Shown: positions 1 through 6,836 of the stretch, piece after piece | How positions within the stretch are numbered: position 1 is the first letter of the stretch | How the letters are laid out: each line of letters begins with the position of its first letter | Assembly (NCBI GenBank): GCA_023424095.1 | Contig: JAFAEG010000074.1 | Location: forward strand, 1-19,357 | Reading direction: 5' to 3' | DNA from: Pseudomonadota bacterium | Lineage (GTDB): Bacteria; Pseudomonadota; Alphaproteobacteria; Sphingomonadales; Sphingomonadaceae | DNA length: 19,357 bases | Notes under the pieces: generated by a model | Seen by the model: only the letters and a program-made list of their open reading frames with translations | The model's database searches: none | Told to the model about the DNA's origin: nothing | Translations under genes and position numbers: made by a program

Positions 1-2
1 GG

Positions 3-455
3 GGCCCAGACCGCGCGGCCGCGGGTGAGGATTGGGGCGGGCGGGGCCCCGCCCTTCGCCGGGGAGCGTTGGAGTGGAGCGATCACGGCCGTGCCATTCC
101 CGCCGATCCGGGGCCATTCGGCGACGTTGTGCTGGCGCGCAAGGATGCGCCGGTCAGCTACCATCTGGCGGTGACGGTGGACGATGCGGCGCAGGGCGTG
201 ACCGATGTGGTACGCGGCGAGGATCTGTTCGCGGCGACGCATGTTCACCGGCTGCTGCAGGCGCTGCTCGGGCTGCCCACGCCCGCCTATCACCACCACG
301 CGCTGATCGCCGGTCCGGACGGGGCGCGGCTGGCGAAGCGGCATGGCGCGGTGGGGCTGGCGCAATTGCGCGCGCAAGGGGCGGACCCGGCCGCAATCGT
401 CGCGGCGCTGCGCGAGGGGCGCCTTCCCGCTGGCAATTTCGCCGCCGAAGCGTAG
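3..455 (+). CDS. gluQ: Glutamyl-Q tRNA(Asp) synthetase, C-terminal part (5' end cut by window)
   Basis: This is the C-terminal half (about 150 codons) of a GluQ/YadB-type enzyme. The family activates glutamate and attaches it to the queuosine base in the anticodon of tRNA-Asp, in the cytoplasm. The frame is open from base 3 and ends with TAG at 453-455; an internal ATG at 69 is not the true start, because upstream codons are in frame and open. Family signatures visible are the run GDVVLARKDAPVSYHLAV, then VVRGEDLFAATHVHRLLQ, and RLAKRHGA, which stands where class I synthetases have KMSKS. It stops soon after, as expected for GluQ, which lacks the anticodon-binding domain of GltX. A full GltX would continue for about 150 more residues. 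The next gene starts 9 bases downstream, so the two are probably co-transcribed. Confidence 0.88.
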   Translation, partial: GPDRAAAGEDWGGRGPALRRGALEWSDHGRAIPADPGPFGDVVLARKDAPVSYHLAVTVDDAAQGVTDVVRGEDLFAATHVHRLLQALLGLPTPAYHHHALIAGPDGARLAKRHGAVGLAQLRAQGADPAAIVAALREGRLPAGNFAAEA

Positions 456-464
456 AGAGGCGGC

Positions 465-668
465 ATGCAGACGATCCTCATCATCATGGTCGTGCTGGCC
501 GCCTTGGCCACGCTCTTCATCCTCATCCGCGGCATCGTCACCATGGCGAACGGCAAGGACATTTCGGGCGAGCGCAGCCAGGCGCTGATGCGCAAGCGCA
601 TCCTGTTCCAGGCCGTGACGATCGTGCTCGCGGTGCTGTTGCTGCTGGTGTTCGGCGGCAGCCGCTAA
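465..668 (+). CDS. Twin-transmembrane HIG1-domain-like small protein
   Basis: A 67-residue protein with two hydrophobic segments, roughly residues 3-27 and 49-63. They are joined by a charged loop containing NGKDISGERSQALMRKRIL. The short N-terminus, twin membrane spans and the MRKRILFQ motif in the loop fit the HIG1_N / twin-transmembrane family of alphaproteobacteria. In mitochondria, HIG1 proteins act in cytochrome oxidase supercomplex assembly; the bacterial role is not established, so function here is inference only. An AGAGG ribosome-binding site at 456-460 supports the ATG at 465. The cobalamin adenosyltransferase gene starts 3 bases after the stop, so the two are almost certainly co-transcribed, an arrangement I recall as common in sphingomonads. 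Confidence 0.8.
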   Translation: MQTILIIMVVLAALATLFILIRGIVTMANGKDISGERSQALMRKRILFQAVTIVLAVLLLLVFGGSR

Positions 669-671
669 AGC

Positions 672-1238
672 GTGGTCCGACTCAACAAGATCTACACGCG
701 CACGGGCGATTCCGGGGAGACCGGGCTGGTGGATGGCTCGCGCGTCTCGAAGGCGGATGCGCGGATGCAGGCGATCGGCGATGTCGACGAGGCGAACAGC
801 TTCGTCGGCCTCGCTTTGCTGCGGGTCGAGGACGAGGCGATCCGCGCCAGCCTCGCGCGCATCCAGAATGAATTGTTCGATCTCGGCGCCGACATCGCCA
901 CGCCGGGCGAGGATTTCACCCCCGGCGAAATGACGCTCCGCATCGTGCAGGACCAGATCGACCGGCTGGAGCGCGAGATCGATGCGATGAACGAGCGGTT
1001 GGAGCCGCTCAGGAGCTTCATCCTGCCGGGCGGCGGCGCCGGCTCGGCGGAGCTGCATCTCGCGCGATCGGTGGCGCGGCGGGCGGAGCGCAGCGCGGTG
1101 GCGGCCGAGGGGCTCAATCCGCTGGCTTTGACCTATCTCAATCGCGTGTCCGATCACCTCTTCGTCGCGGCGCGGCTCGCGGCCCTGGACAGTGGCGGCG
1201 ATATTCTCTGGCAGCCGGGTGCAACCCGCGGCGGTTGA
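672..1238 (+). CDS. PduO-type ATP:cob(I)alamin adenosyltransferase
   Basis: A 188-residue cytoplasmic enzyme that transfers the adenosyl group of ATP to cob(I)alamin (or a corrinoid precursor), giving adenosylcobalamin. The N-terminal ATP-binding signature is KIYTRTGDSGETGLVDG (residues 6-22), followed by QAIGDVDEANSFVG (33-46). Near the C-terminus are FILPGGGAGSAELHLARS (116-133) and VARRAERSA, the arginine-rich segment typical of the PduO fold, which is a trimer of five-helix bundles. Length is normal for the family. The start is GTG at 672, three bases after the preceding stop, with only a weak ribosome-binding site, so translation may be coupled. It is sequence-unrelated to the CobA/CobO P-loop type. 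No other cobalamin genes are nearby, so this is probably an assimilation or salvage enzyme. Confidence 0.92.
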   Translation: MVRLNKIYTRTGDSGETGLVDGSRVSKADARMQAIGDVDEANSFVGLALLRVEDEAIRASLARIQNELFDLGADIATPGEDFTPGEMTLRIVQDQIDRLEREIDAMNERLEPLRSFILPGGGAGSAELHLARSVARRAERSAVAAEGLNPLALTYLNRVSDHLFVAARLAALDSGGDILWQPGATRGG

Positions 1239-1295
1239 CCGCGTTCCCTGTTCGTGCCAGCCAATGACGGCGGCGGCGAAGGGGGTGCGAGAAGC

Positions 1296-2555
1296 ATGGC
1301 GACGCAGGCGAAGGCCCCCGATCCGGCGCTGATCGAGCGTTTCCGCGCGGTCCGCGCGCTGACCACCGACCTCGCCGCGCCGCTCTCCGATGCCGACGCG
1401 ACGATCCAGCCGATGCCGGACGCGTCGCCGACGAAATGGCACCTGGCGCACACCAGCTGGTTCTTCGAAACCTTCGTGCTGCGCGACCATGTGCCCGGCC
1501 ACCAGCCGCACGACCCGGCGTGGCATTATCTGTTCAATTCCTATTACGATGGCGAGGGCGAGCGGATCGCCCGTGACCGTCGCGGGATGCTGAGCCGGCC
1601 GTCGCTGGACGAGGTGCTGGCCTATCGCGCAGCGGTGGATGCGGCGGTGATCGCGGCGCTGCCGGGCTTGCCGACGGGAGCGCTCGAGCTGGTCGAACTC
1701 GGCCTCAATCACGAACAGCAGCATCAGGAATTGCTGCTGATGGACCTGACCAACGCTATGCACGCCAGCCCGCTGCGGCCGGCGGTGTGGCCGCGGGCCG
1801 CCGCGCAAGTGGCTGATCCGTGCGCGTTGGGTTGGGTCGAACAGCCGGGCGGGATCGTCGAGCTCGGCCATGGCGGCGCCGGCTTCGCCTTCGACTGCGA
1901 AGGGCCGCGGCATCGCCATTTCCTGCGGCCCTATGCGCTCGCCGACCAGCCGGTGACGAATGGCGAATGGCTGCAATTCATGGATTCGGGCGGCTATGCC
2001 GAGCCCGGCCATTGGCTGTCGGACGGTTGGGCCTGGGTGCGCGCCCATGACGTAGCGGCGCCACTTTACTGGGAGCAAAAGGACGGCGCGTGGCTTCGCT
2101 TCGGACTGGACGGGCTGCAGCTGGTCAATCCCAACGCGCCGGTCTGCCACATCAGCTTCTTCGAGGCGGACGCTTATGCGCGCTGGGCCGGGGGGCGCCT
2201 GCCGACCGAGGCGGAATGGGAAGCCGCGGCGGCGCCATATGACCCACTGGCCGGGCATCAGCTGGAATCCGCCGGCCCGGCGGCACCCCGTCCTACCCCT
2301 CCGGGCGAGGGCCTTCGCGACCTGTTCGGCAATGTCTGGGAATGGACGGCCAGCGCCTATCTGCCGCATCCCGGCTTCGCTCCGGCGGCGGGCGCGGTCG
2401 GCGAATATAATGGCAAGTTCATGAGCGGGCAGATGGTGCTGAAGGGCGGCTGCTGCGCCACCCCGCGCGGCCATGTGCGGGCCTGCTACCGCAATTTCTT
2501 CTATCCCCACCAGCGCTGGATGTATGCCGGCCTGCGGCTGGCGCGCGACGCATGA
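1296..2555 (+). CDS. egtB: Ergothioneine biosynthesis sulfoxide synthase EgtB
   Basis: A 419-residue non-heme iron enzyme that joins trimethylhistidine (hercynine) to a thiol donor by O2-dependent C-S bond formation. An N-terminal DinB_2 domain (about 10-160) carries the iron-ligand motifs: WHLAHTSWFFE (His52) and NHEQQHQE, the H-x3-H-x-E motif at His139, His143 and Glu145. The rest is a formylglycine-generating-enzyme-like fold, with CHISFFEADAYARWAG, RLPTEAEWE and LFGNVWEWT. The C-terminus (GGCCATPRGHVRACYRNFF) is characteristic of the family. I chose ATG 1296 over an in-frame GTG at 1254 because a purine-rich GAAGGGGG lies upstream and the extension is Gly-rich and unconserved in appearance. 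The stop overlaps egtD. Whether cysteine or gamma-glutamylcysteine is the donor cannot be read from the sequence. Confidence 0.93.
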   Translation: MATQAKAPDPALIERFRAVRALTTDLAAPLSDADATIQPMPDASPTKWHLAHTSWFFETFVLRDHVPGHQPHDPAWHYLFNSYYDGEGERIARDRRGMLSRPSLDEVLAYRAAVDAAVIAALPGLPTGALELVELGLNHEQQHQELLLMDLTNAMHASPLRPAVWPRAAAQVADPCALGWVEQPGGIVELGHGGAGFAFDCEGPRHRHFLRPYALADQPVTNGEWLQFMDSGGYAEPGHWLSDGWAWVRAHDVAAPLYWEQKDGAWLRFGLDGLQLVNPNAPVCHISFFEADAYARWAGGRLPTEAEWEAAAAPYDPLAGHQLESAGPAAPRPTPPGEGLRDLFGNVWEWTASAYLPHPGFAPAAGAVGEYNGKFMSGQMVLKGGCCATPRGHVRACYRNFFYPHQRWMYAGLRLARDA

Positions 2556-3499
2556 GTGAGGTCGATCCGGCGTTTCGGGCCGACGTGCTGGCGGGGCTGG
2601 CCGCGCCGATCCCGGCGATTCCGGCGCGCTGGTTCTATGACCTTCGCGGTTCGGAATTGTTCGAGCAGATCACGCAATTACCCGAATACTATCCGACCCG
2701 GACCGAGACCGCCTTGCTGGAGGCGCATTGCCGCGACGTGGCGGCGATCACGGGCATTGGCGATGCGGTGATCGAATTCGGCTCCGGTTCCTCCACCAAG
2801 ACGCCGATCCTGCTCGAGGCGATCAGGCCCTCCGCCTACGTGCCGATCGATATCAGCGGCGACTTCCTGCGCTCGTCGGCAGCGGCGTTGCAGGCGCGCT
2901 TTCCCGCTTTGCCGATCCATCCGGTCGAGGCCGATTTCATGCGGCCGATCGAGCTTCCCGAGGCGGTGCGGGGCAAGCCGAAGCTCGGTTTCTTTCCCGG
3001 CTCGACGATCGGCAACATGGTGCCGCGCACGGCGGTCGATCTCCTGCGGGCGATGAAGGACACTTTGGGCGCGGGGGCCTGGCTGCTGATCGGGATGGAC
3101 CGGATCAAGGACCCGGATGTGCTGGTCGCGGCCTATGACGATGCGCAGGGGGTGACGGCGGCGTTCAACCTGAACCTGCTCCATCGGATCAATGCCGAAC
3201 TGGACGCTGACATCGACGTTGCGGCGTGGCGGCATCGGGCAATCTGGAACGACGCGCGGGCGCGGATCGAGATGCATCTGGAGGCGGTGCGCGACAATGA
3301 CTTCACCGTCGCCGGGCAGCGTTTCGCCTTCCGGGCGGGCGAGACGATCCACACCGAGAACAGCCACAAATATGGCGAGCGCGACGCCCGCCTGCTGCTG
3401 CTCGCCGCCGGCTGGGGCGTAAGCCGGCAATGGACCGACCCTGACGACCGCTTCGCGATTCTGCTGGCGGTGGCGGAAGCCGAACGGTTCGCGCCTTAG
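2552..3499 (+). CDS. egtD: L-histidine N-alpha-methyltransferase EgtD
   Basis: A 315-residue S-adenosylmethionine-dependent enzyme that trimethylates histidine to hercynine, the substrate of EgtB. The N-terminus has FYDLRGSELFEQITQLPEYY (28-47), typical of the histidine-binding cap. The SAM site is IEFGSGSSTKT (74-84) and VPIDIS (97-102), followed by FFPGSTIGNM (147-156). Near the C-terminus IHTENSHKY (266-274) carries the Glu and Ser that contact histidine in the family. The ATG overlaps the egtB stop (ATGA at 2552-2555), so the two are translationally coupled. Together they complete the core hercynine and sulfoxide steps; no egtA, egtC or egtE candidate is in the window. The gene ends in TAG just before a long palindrome that may act as its terminator. 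Confidence 0.94.
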   Translation: MSEVDPAFRADVLAGLAAPIPAIPARWFYDLRGSELFEQITQLPEYYPTRTETALLEAHCRDVAAITGIGDAVIEFGSGSSTKTPILLEAIRPSAYVPIDISGDFLRSSAAALQARFPALPIHPVEADFMRPIELPEAVRGKPKLGFFPGSTIGNMVPRTAVDLLRAMKDTLGAGAWLLIGMDRIKDPDVLVAAYDDAQGVTAAFNLNLLHRINAELDADIDVAAWRHRAIWNDARARIEMHLEAVRDNDFTVAGQRFAFRAGETIHTENSHKYGERDARLLLLAAGWGVSRQWTDPDDRFAILLAVAEAERFAP

Positions 3500-3506
3500 G
3501 GTAGAA

Positions 3507-3682
3507 AAGAAGGGTTTTGGCTCCGCTTCGCTTCGCAAGCCGCAAAGACGCTAAGGAAATTCGCGCGAAGCGCCTCTATCCTGTTGGATCGGCAGGATAT
3601 TATGGGCGCTCCGCGCCGGACTCCCTTTGCGGCTTCTTTTCTTCGCGGCTTGCTGAGCACAGCGAAGCCCAAAAACCTTCTT
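3507..3682. repeat. Long imperfect palindrome between convergent genes
   Basis: Almost the entire gap between egtD and the DUF1176 gene folds on itself. Outer arms begin AAGAAGG at 3507-3513 and end CCTTCTT at 3676-3682. Both then run through matching segments containing the shared core GCAAGCCGC (left about 3535-3543). Middle arms GCGCGAAGCGCC (3563-3574) and GGCGCTCCGCGC (3605-3616) pair with one mismatch. Inner arms TATCCTG (3577-3583) and CAGGATA (3593-3599) close a 9-base loop. The right end overlaps the stop codon of the DUF1176 gene. It could be a bidirectional terminator, a REP-type repeat or a MITE-like remnant. I see no transposase. Confidence 0.75.
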
Positions 3683-4790
3683 ACCGAACCTCCACCCGCC
3701 AGGTGGTGAGCATTTCGCGCGAGCCGCGGCATTCGCTCATTTCGGTCTGCTGGATCAGGCGGAACGCCTGGCCGTCCCAGGCATAGCTGGCCGCGACGCC
3801 GCAATCGCCGATGCCGCGACCCTTGGCATATTCGCTGATGGTCAGCGTCGCTTCGTCAAATTCGGCATTGGTGACCGAATAGCCTTTCGGATCGGGCTCG
3901 CCCTCCATCGGTTCGCGCCAGACGTCGAAGCGGGCCGGCTCGATGCGGATGTTGCGGCCGTCCTGCCAGGCGATCAGCGGGATCGCATTGTAATTATAGG
4001 CGCCGGCGCCGCACGCCATCATGATCAGCGTGCTGCCATTGCCCAGGGCGTGGACGGGCGCTTCCTCCGCGGCCACCGCGCCGACCTCCTCGACCGTGCA
4101 GCCCATTTCGCGACGCGCCTGCATCATTCGGGCGGCGGAGATGGCGAGCGGCCGGTCGCTGGTGCGCGGCGCGGCCTGCACGACCGGCAAAGAGGGCGGA
4201 TTCGGCACGGAACCGGCGGGGCGGCGGCCCCGGCGGATCACTGCCGTCGGCGTGCCGAGCCGGCCCTGCCTTTCGTCCATATAGACCAAGGCTTCCCACA
4301 GGCCGTCGAGCGCGATCTCGGTCACGACCGCACCGTTGGCATCCTGCACGGTCAAGGTGCCGCCATAGAGCGCGTTGAAGAAGGCGTTGCGATCCTCGGG
4401 CTCGACCCGCCATTCGCCGTCTTCTCCGGCCGTCAGACGCGCCGCAAGCTGGGATTCTCCGACCACGATCCGCGCCGGCGTGCCGCCTTCGAAATCGCCC
4501 AGGTGCATGACCAGCGGCGCGTTCGCCCCGCCTTCGCGCTGCAGGCTCAGAGCGCCGAACCGCTCCCACGGATCGCGCCGCGTCGCTTCGGCGGGCGTAC
4601 CCGCCACGCGCGACGCTTCCTCCTGCTCCTCCGCACTCAGGTCCGGGACCAGAGACGTCGCCTCACAGCGCAGGGTGTTGTCGCAGGTGACGACCCAATC
4701 CTTGAAATTGTGAATCTCGGAGGGGAGCGGGTCGGCCGCGGCGGAGACCTGCGCTGAGGCGAGCAGCAGGAGCGATGAGACGAGAGCCAT
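3681..4790 (-). CDS. Secreted DUF1176 domain protein
   Basis: A protein of about 369 residues whose start is uncertain. From ATG 4790 it begins with a hydrophobic signal segment (MALVSSLLLLASAQVSAAA), then a predicted periplasmic region. The DUF1176 signatures are FKDWVVTCDNTLRCEA near the mature N-terminus and MSECRGSREMLTTWRVEVR at the C-terminus. Function of the family is unknown; conserved cysteines suggest disulfides. The frame is open to ATG 4919, but that would overlap the divergent yggT-like gene. In-frame GTG 4823 would give the signal peptide a more usual positively charged n-region (QVGRLRYASLM). None of the three starts has a convincing ribosome-binding site. The stop TAA lies inside the right arm of the palindrome separating it from egtD. 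Confidence 0.8.
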   Translation of the reverse strand: MALVSSLLLLASAQVSAAADPLPSEIHNFKDWVVTCDNTLRCEATSLVPDLSAEEQEEASRVAGTPAEATRRDPWERFGALSLQREGGANAPLVMHLGDFEGGTPARIVVGESQLAARLTAGEDGEWRVEPEDRNAFFNALYGGTLTVQDANGAVVTEIALDGLWEALVYMDERQGRLGTPTAVIRRGRRPAGSVPNPPSLPVVQAAPRTSDRPLAISAARMMQARREMGCTVEEVGAVAAEEAPVHALGNGSTLIMMACGAGAYNYNAIPLIAWQDGRNIRIEPARFDVWREPMEGEPDPKGYSVTNAEFDEATLTISEYAKGRGIGDCGVAASYAWDGQAFRLIQQTEMSECRGSREMLTTWRVEVR

Positions 4791-4845
4791 GAGCGAGGCG
4801 TAACGCAGCCGCCCGACTTGCACCAGTGCCGCGACGCCGTGCCGA

Positions 4846-4874
4846 TTGCCCTTGGCAAAGGCCCCGGCTACATC
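4846..4874 (+). promoter_or_regulatory. Possible sigma-70-type promoter for the yggT-folD-marC run
   Basis: TTGCCC at 4846-4851 is followed after exactly 17 bases by TACATC at 4869-4874, about 30 bases upstream of the yggT-like ATG. The -35 match is reasonable and the -10 match is weak (3 of 6). It lies in the region divergent to the DUF1176 gene, where a promoter is expected. This is a pattern match only. Confidence 0.25.
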
Positions 4875-4905
4875 CCGCGCTCCACCGCGAATTCGGGATC
4901 CATCG

Positions 4906-5196
4906 ATGGCCGCCGGCATCCTTCAAGTCATCTATTTCGCGCTGAGCGTGCTCATCATCCTGATCATCATTCAGGCGATCCTGAGCTGGCTGGTCGTGTT
5001 CAACGTCGTGCCGCGTTACGGCGCGATGGCCAATTTCATCGACGCCATCAATCGCATGGCGGAGCCGATCTATCGGCCGATCCGCAAGGTGATGCCCGAT
5101 TTCGGCGGGATCGATTTCTCGCCTTTGGTGGTGCTGCTGATCATTCAGGTGCTGCGCATCCTGATCAGCAACGCGCTCGCCGGCATGCCGATGTAA
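4906..5196 (+). CDS. YggT family membrane protein
   Basis: A 96-residue inner-membrane protein with two hydrophobic segments, about residues 6-32 and 67-86. The family signature lies between them: AEPIYRPIRKVMPDFGGIDFSP (a proline-rich amphipathic loop after the first span). YggT proteins are widespread, YlmG/CCB3-related, and have been linked to osmotic tolerance and to cell-division or membrane-organisation roles; the precise biochemical function is not established. I chose ATG 4906 over the longer frame from 4846 because the extension is Pro/Arg-rich and the family normally begins at MAAGILQVIYF-like sequence. folD starts 6 bases after the stop, suggesting one operon. Confidence 0.87.
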   Translation: MAAGILQVIYFALSVLIILIIIQAILSWLVVFNVVPRYGAMANFIDAINRMAEPIYRPIRKVMPDFGGIDFSPLVVLLIIQVLRILISNALAGMPM

Positions 5197-5202
5197 GCGG
5201 CG

Positions 5203-6090
5203 ATGAGCGCTCAGATCATCGACGGTAAGGCGTTTGCGGCCGCCCTGCGCGCGCGCATCGCCACGCACGTGCCGGCCTTCCGTGCCGCGACCGGGCGCGC
5301 GCCCGGCCTGGCCGTGGTGCTGGTCGGCGAGGATCCCGCGAGCCAGGTCTATGTCCGCAGCAAGGGCAAGGCGACGCGCGAAGCCGGGATGGAGAGTTTC
5401 GAGCATCGCCCGCCCGCCGACATCTCGCAGGCGGACCTGCTGGCGCTGATCGCCGAGCTGAACGCTGATCCGGCCGTCGACGGCATTCTCGTGCAATTGC
5501 CCTTGCCCAAGCATCTCGACGAGGAGGCGGTGATCGCCGCGATCGATCCGGCCAAGGATGTCGACGGCTTCAACGCGATCAATGTCGGCCGGCTCGCGGT
5601 CGGCGCGGACGGCATGGTGCCCTGCACGCCCTTGGGCTGCCTGGCGCTGCTGAAGGATCGACTGGGGAGTCTCAGCGGCCTGAACGCGGTGGTGATCGGC
5701 CGCTCCAACATCGTCGGCAAGCCGATGGCGCAATTGCTGCTGAAGGAAAGCGCCACGGTGACGGTCGCGCACAGCCGCACCCGCGACCTCGAGGATATCG
5801 TCCGCCGCGCCGACATCGTCGTCGCCGCGGTCGGCCGGGCGGACATGATCAAGGGCGACTGGCTGAAGCCGGGCGCGACCGTGATCGATGTCGGCATCAA
5901 CCGGGTCGCGTTGGACGACGGCAAGAGCCGGCTCACCGGCGACGTGGATTTCGCCAGTGCCTCCGAAGTCGCGGGCGCGATCACCCCGGTGCCGGGCGGG
6001 GTCGGGCCGATGACCATCGCCATGCTGTTGCGCAACACTCTGGTCGCGGCGCATGTCCGTGCCGGCCTGACCCCGCCGGAGGGCCTGTGA
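5203..6090 (+). CDS. folD: Bifunctional methylenetetrahydrofolate dehydrogenase/cyclohydrolase FolD
   Basis: A 295-residue cytoplasmic enzyme that interconverts 5,10-methylene-THF, 5,10-methenyl-THF and 10-formyl-THF, feeding purine and initiator-tRNA formylation. The catalytic Tyr50 and Lys54 lie in SQVYVRSKGKATREAG, and VDGILVQLPLPKHL (92-105) and KDVDGFN (Asp121) complete the folate site. The NADP site is VVIGRSNIVGKPMAQLL, followed by VTVAHSRT, DVGINRV and LTGDVDF. The C-terminal signature is ITPVPGGVGPMTIAMLLRNT. All key residues are present and length is standard. The stop overlaps the GTG start of the marC-like gene (6087-6090), indicating coupling. Confidence 0.97.
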   Translation: MSAQIIDGKAFAAALRARIATHVPAFRAATGRAPGLAVVLVGEDPASQVYVRSKGKATREAGMESFEHRPPADISQADLLALIAELNADPAVDGILVQLPLPKHLDEEAVIAAIDPAKDVDGFNAINVGRLAVGADGMVPCTPLGCLALLKDRLGSLSGLNAVVIGRSNIVGKPMAQLLLKESATVTVAHSRTRDLEDIVRRADIVVAAVGRADMIKGDWLKPGATVIDVGINRVALDDGKSRLTGDVDFASASEVAGAITPVPGGVGPMTIAMLLRNTLVAAHVRAGLTPPEGL

Positions 6091-6722
6091 CCGACCTGTT
6101 CGTCTCCGCCTTCGTCACCTTCTTCGTGGTGATCGATCCGCCGGGCTGCGCGCCGATCTTCGCCAGCCTGACGACGGACGCCAGCGCGGCGCAGCGGCGG
6201 GCAATGGCGATCCGCTCGGTGCTGATCGCCTCGGCCATCCTGATCTTTTTCGCTTTGCTCGGCGAAGCCTTGCTCGGCGCGCTGCACATCTCGCTGGACA
6301 GCTTCCGCATTGCCGGCGGGCTGATGCTGTTCCTGATCGCGCTCGAAATGGTGTTCGAGAAGCGCCAGGAGCGCCGCTCGAACCGCGCCGAGGAAGTGAA
6401 GCGCGAGGGCGAGGCGGAGGATGTCAGCGTCTTCCCGATGGCGATGCCGATGATCGCCGGGCCGGGCTCGATCGCTTCGGTGATGCTGCTGGTGTCGCGC
6501 GGCGAGGGCTGGGCGAGCCAGGCGGTGGTGCTCGGCGCGCTGGCGGCCAACCTCGTGCTGGTGCTGCTCGCTCTGCTCGCGGCCGGGCCGATCATGCGGC
6601 TGGTCGGCAAGCGGATCGAGGGGATGGTGACGCGGCTCTTGGGCGTGATCCTCGCGGCGCTCGCGGTGCAGTTCGTGACCGACGGGGTGCGCGCCGCTTT
6701 GGGCGTGACCGCCGGGGCCTGA
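6087..6722 (+). CDS. MarC family integral membrane protein
   Basis: A 211-residue polytopic inner-membrane protein of the MarC/UPF0056 family. The N-terminal span contains FFVVIDPPGCAPIFASL, the characteristic proline-rich motif. The second region has FRIAGGLMLFLIALEMVF, a charged cytoplasmic loop follows (about 91-112), and then FPMAMPMIAGPGSIASVML, the mirrored motif in the second half. About six membrane segments are visible, and length is normal. Despite the name, the family is not shown to mediate multidrug resistance and its substrate is unknown. It starts at GTG 6087 inside the folD stop, so expression depends on folD translation. Coding ends just before a REP-like hairpin. Confidence 0.92.
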   Translation: MTDLFVSAFVTFFVVIDPPGCAPIFASLTTDASAAQRRAMAIRSVLIASAILIFFALLGEALLGALHISLDSFRIAGGLMLFLIALEMVFEKRQERRSNRAEEVKREGEAEDVSVFPMAMPMIAGPGSIASVMLLVSRGEGWASQAVVLGALAANLVLVLLALLAAGPIMRLVGKRIEGMVTRLLGVILAALAVQFVTDGVRAALGVTAGA

Positions 6723-6740
6723 TTTCCCTGCTCCGTCTTG

Positions 6741-6814
6741 CCTGAGCTTGTCGAAGGCCTGACCTGCCTTTGTCTCCGCGGAAGGGAGAAAGGCAGCCCT
6801 TCGACACGCTCAGG
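6741..6814. repeat. REP-like hairpin (CTGAGC..GTCGAAGG type)
   Basis: Arms CCTGAGCTTGTCGAAGG (6741-6757) and CCTTCGACACGCTCAGG (6798-6814) are inverted copies with one mismatch. A second nested stem, CTGCCTTTGTCTCC (about 6764-6777) against GGGAGAAAGGCAG (6784-6796), extends it. It lies between the convergent marC-like gene and the large membrane-protein gene. This core resembles a family of dispersed intergenic repeats I recall from sphingomonad genomes. It may work as a bidirectional terminator or mRNA-stability element. Confidence 0.8.
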
Positions 6815-6836
6815 GAGGGCGGTTTAGGGGGCGAGC

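Noticed and set aside
32..871. 279-codon plus-strand open frame at the window start
   Set aside because: It spans gluQ, the HIG1-type gene and the adenosyltransferase in another frame and has an Arg/Gly-rich shadow composition.
4663..6054. 463-codon minus-strand open frame
   Set aside because: It is antisense to folD and the yggT-like gene, both with clear family motifs; its translation is Arg/His/Asp-rich, typical of a high-GC shadow frame.
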